Assembly: GCA_004296785.1 (NCBI GenBank)
Contig: SCVU01000322.1
Span: 1-5,872 of the forward strand
DNA length: 5,872 nucleotides
DNA from: Planctomycetota bacterium
GTDB lineage: Bacteria > Planctomycetota > UBA1135 > GCA-002686595
Direction: 5' to 3'
Shown: piece after piece, positions 5,631 through 5,872 of the stretch
Layout: every line of letters begins with the position of its first letter
Position numbering within the stretch: position 1 is the stretch's first letter
Program-made: the position numbers and the translations under genes
Notes under the pieces: generated by a model
What the model saw: only the letters and a program-made list of their open reading frames with translations
Told to the model about the DNA's origin: nothing
Database searches by the model: none

Positions 5631-5872
5631 GCTGGCTGCGCCCCGGTGCCGCGGATCCGCGCCGCCCGAGCGCTGCGCTCGGCGTCGCGCTTAGCGTGCA
5701 CGCGCTCGTCGGACTGCTGCCGCTCGCGTTCGAGCTCGGGCGCGCCGATCCGTTCGTGCTGCCGGTGTGGTGGGCGCTCGTCGCGCTGCCGCTCGGCGTC
5801 GACGCCGGCGCGCGCGGCGCCGCGCTGTGGCCGTTCGGTTTGCTGCCGCCGGTCGCGTGGATGCTCGCGTAC
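5627..5872 (+). CDS. N-terminal part of an unidentified membrane protein (C-terminus beyond window)
   Basis: The frame is open from the ATG at 5627 to the right edge, giving 82 residues that begin MSWLRPGAADPRRPSAALGV. Hydrophobic segments lie at about residues 17-36, 43-60 and 66-82, separated by short loops with Arg and Asp, so this is a polytopic membrane protein with closely spaced helices. The Arg-containing N-terminus (R6, R12, R13) suggests a cytoplasmic start. It overlaps the transporter stop codon as ATGA and has a strong Shine-Dalgarno sequence, so the two are likely co-translated. I do not recognise the family from this fragment. A function linked to the transporter is plausible only from position. 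Confidence 0.75.
   Translation, partial: MSWLRPGAADPRRPSAALGVALSVHALVGLLPLAFELGRADPFVLPVWWALVALPLGVDAGARGAALWPFGLLPPVAWMLAY

Overview
The window is very GC-rich (roughly 70% by eye, not counted) and almost entirely coding. Codon use leans strongly to GCG, CTC, ATC, GTC and CGC. It holds five genes in two divergent groups: three on the minus strand (positions 1-4199) and two on the plus strand (4314-5872). The genes at both window edges are cut off. I see no rRNA, tRNA, CRISPR array, insertion sequence or phage gene. The codon use, the very long secreted beta-propeller protein and the style of its C-terminal module suggest an uncultured or marine high-GC member of the Planctomycetota. That is an inference from memory of such proteins, and other high-GC phyla such as Myxococcota are not excluded.

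Minus-strand group, in transcription order. First is a 1045-residue exported protein made of NHL-like beta-propeller sequence (1062-4199). Next, after a 35-base spacer, is a 217-residue GNAT-type acyltransferase (373-1026). Last is the N-terminal part of an unidentified membrane protein (1-376) whose start codon overlaps the acyltransferase stop codon as ATGA. The close packing suggests one operon, but nothing in the sequence says what the three proteins do together.

The two groups are separated by a 114-base divergent spacer (4200-4313). It must hold promoters for both directions and contains a perfect 10-base tandem repeat.

Plus-strand group. A 438-residue amino-acid/polyamine transporter of the APC superfamily (4314-5630) keeps the residues that line the arginine/agmatine site of AdiC. 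It is followed, again with an ATGA overlap and behind a good Shine-Dalgarno sequence, by the start of a second membrane protein (5627-5872) of unknown function.

The most interesting feature is the internal architecture of the large exported protein. It is a three-fold supra-repeat of about 292 residues, in register to the exact residue at several landmarks, capped by a separate C-terminal module of about 125 residues. It looks like three whole propellers in tandem rather than a continuous run of NHL blades.
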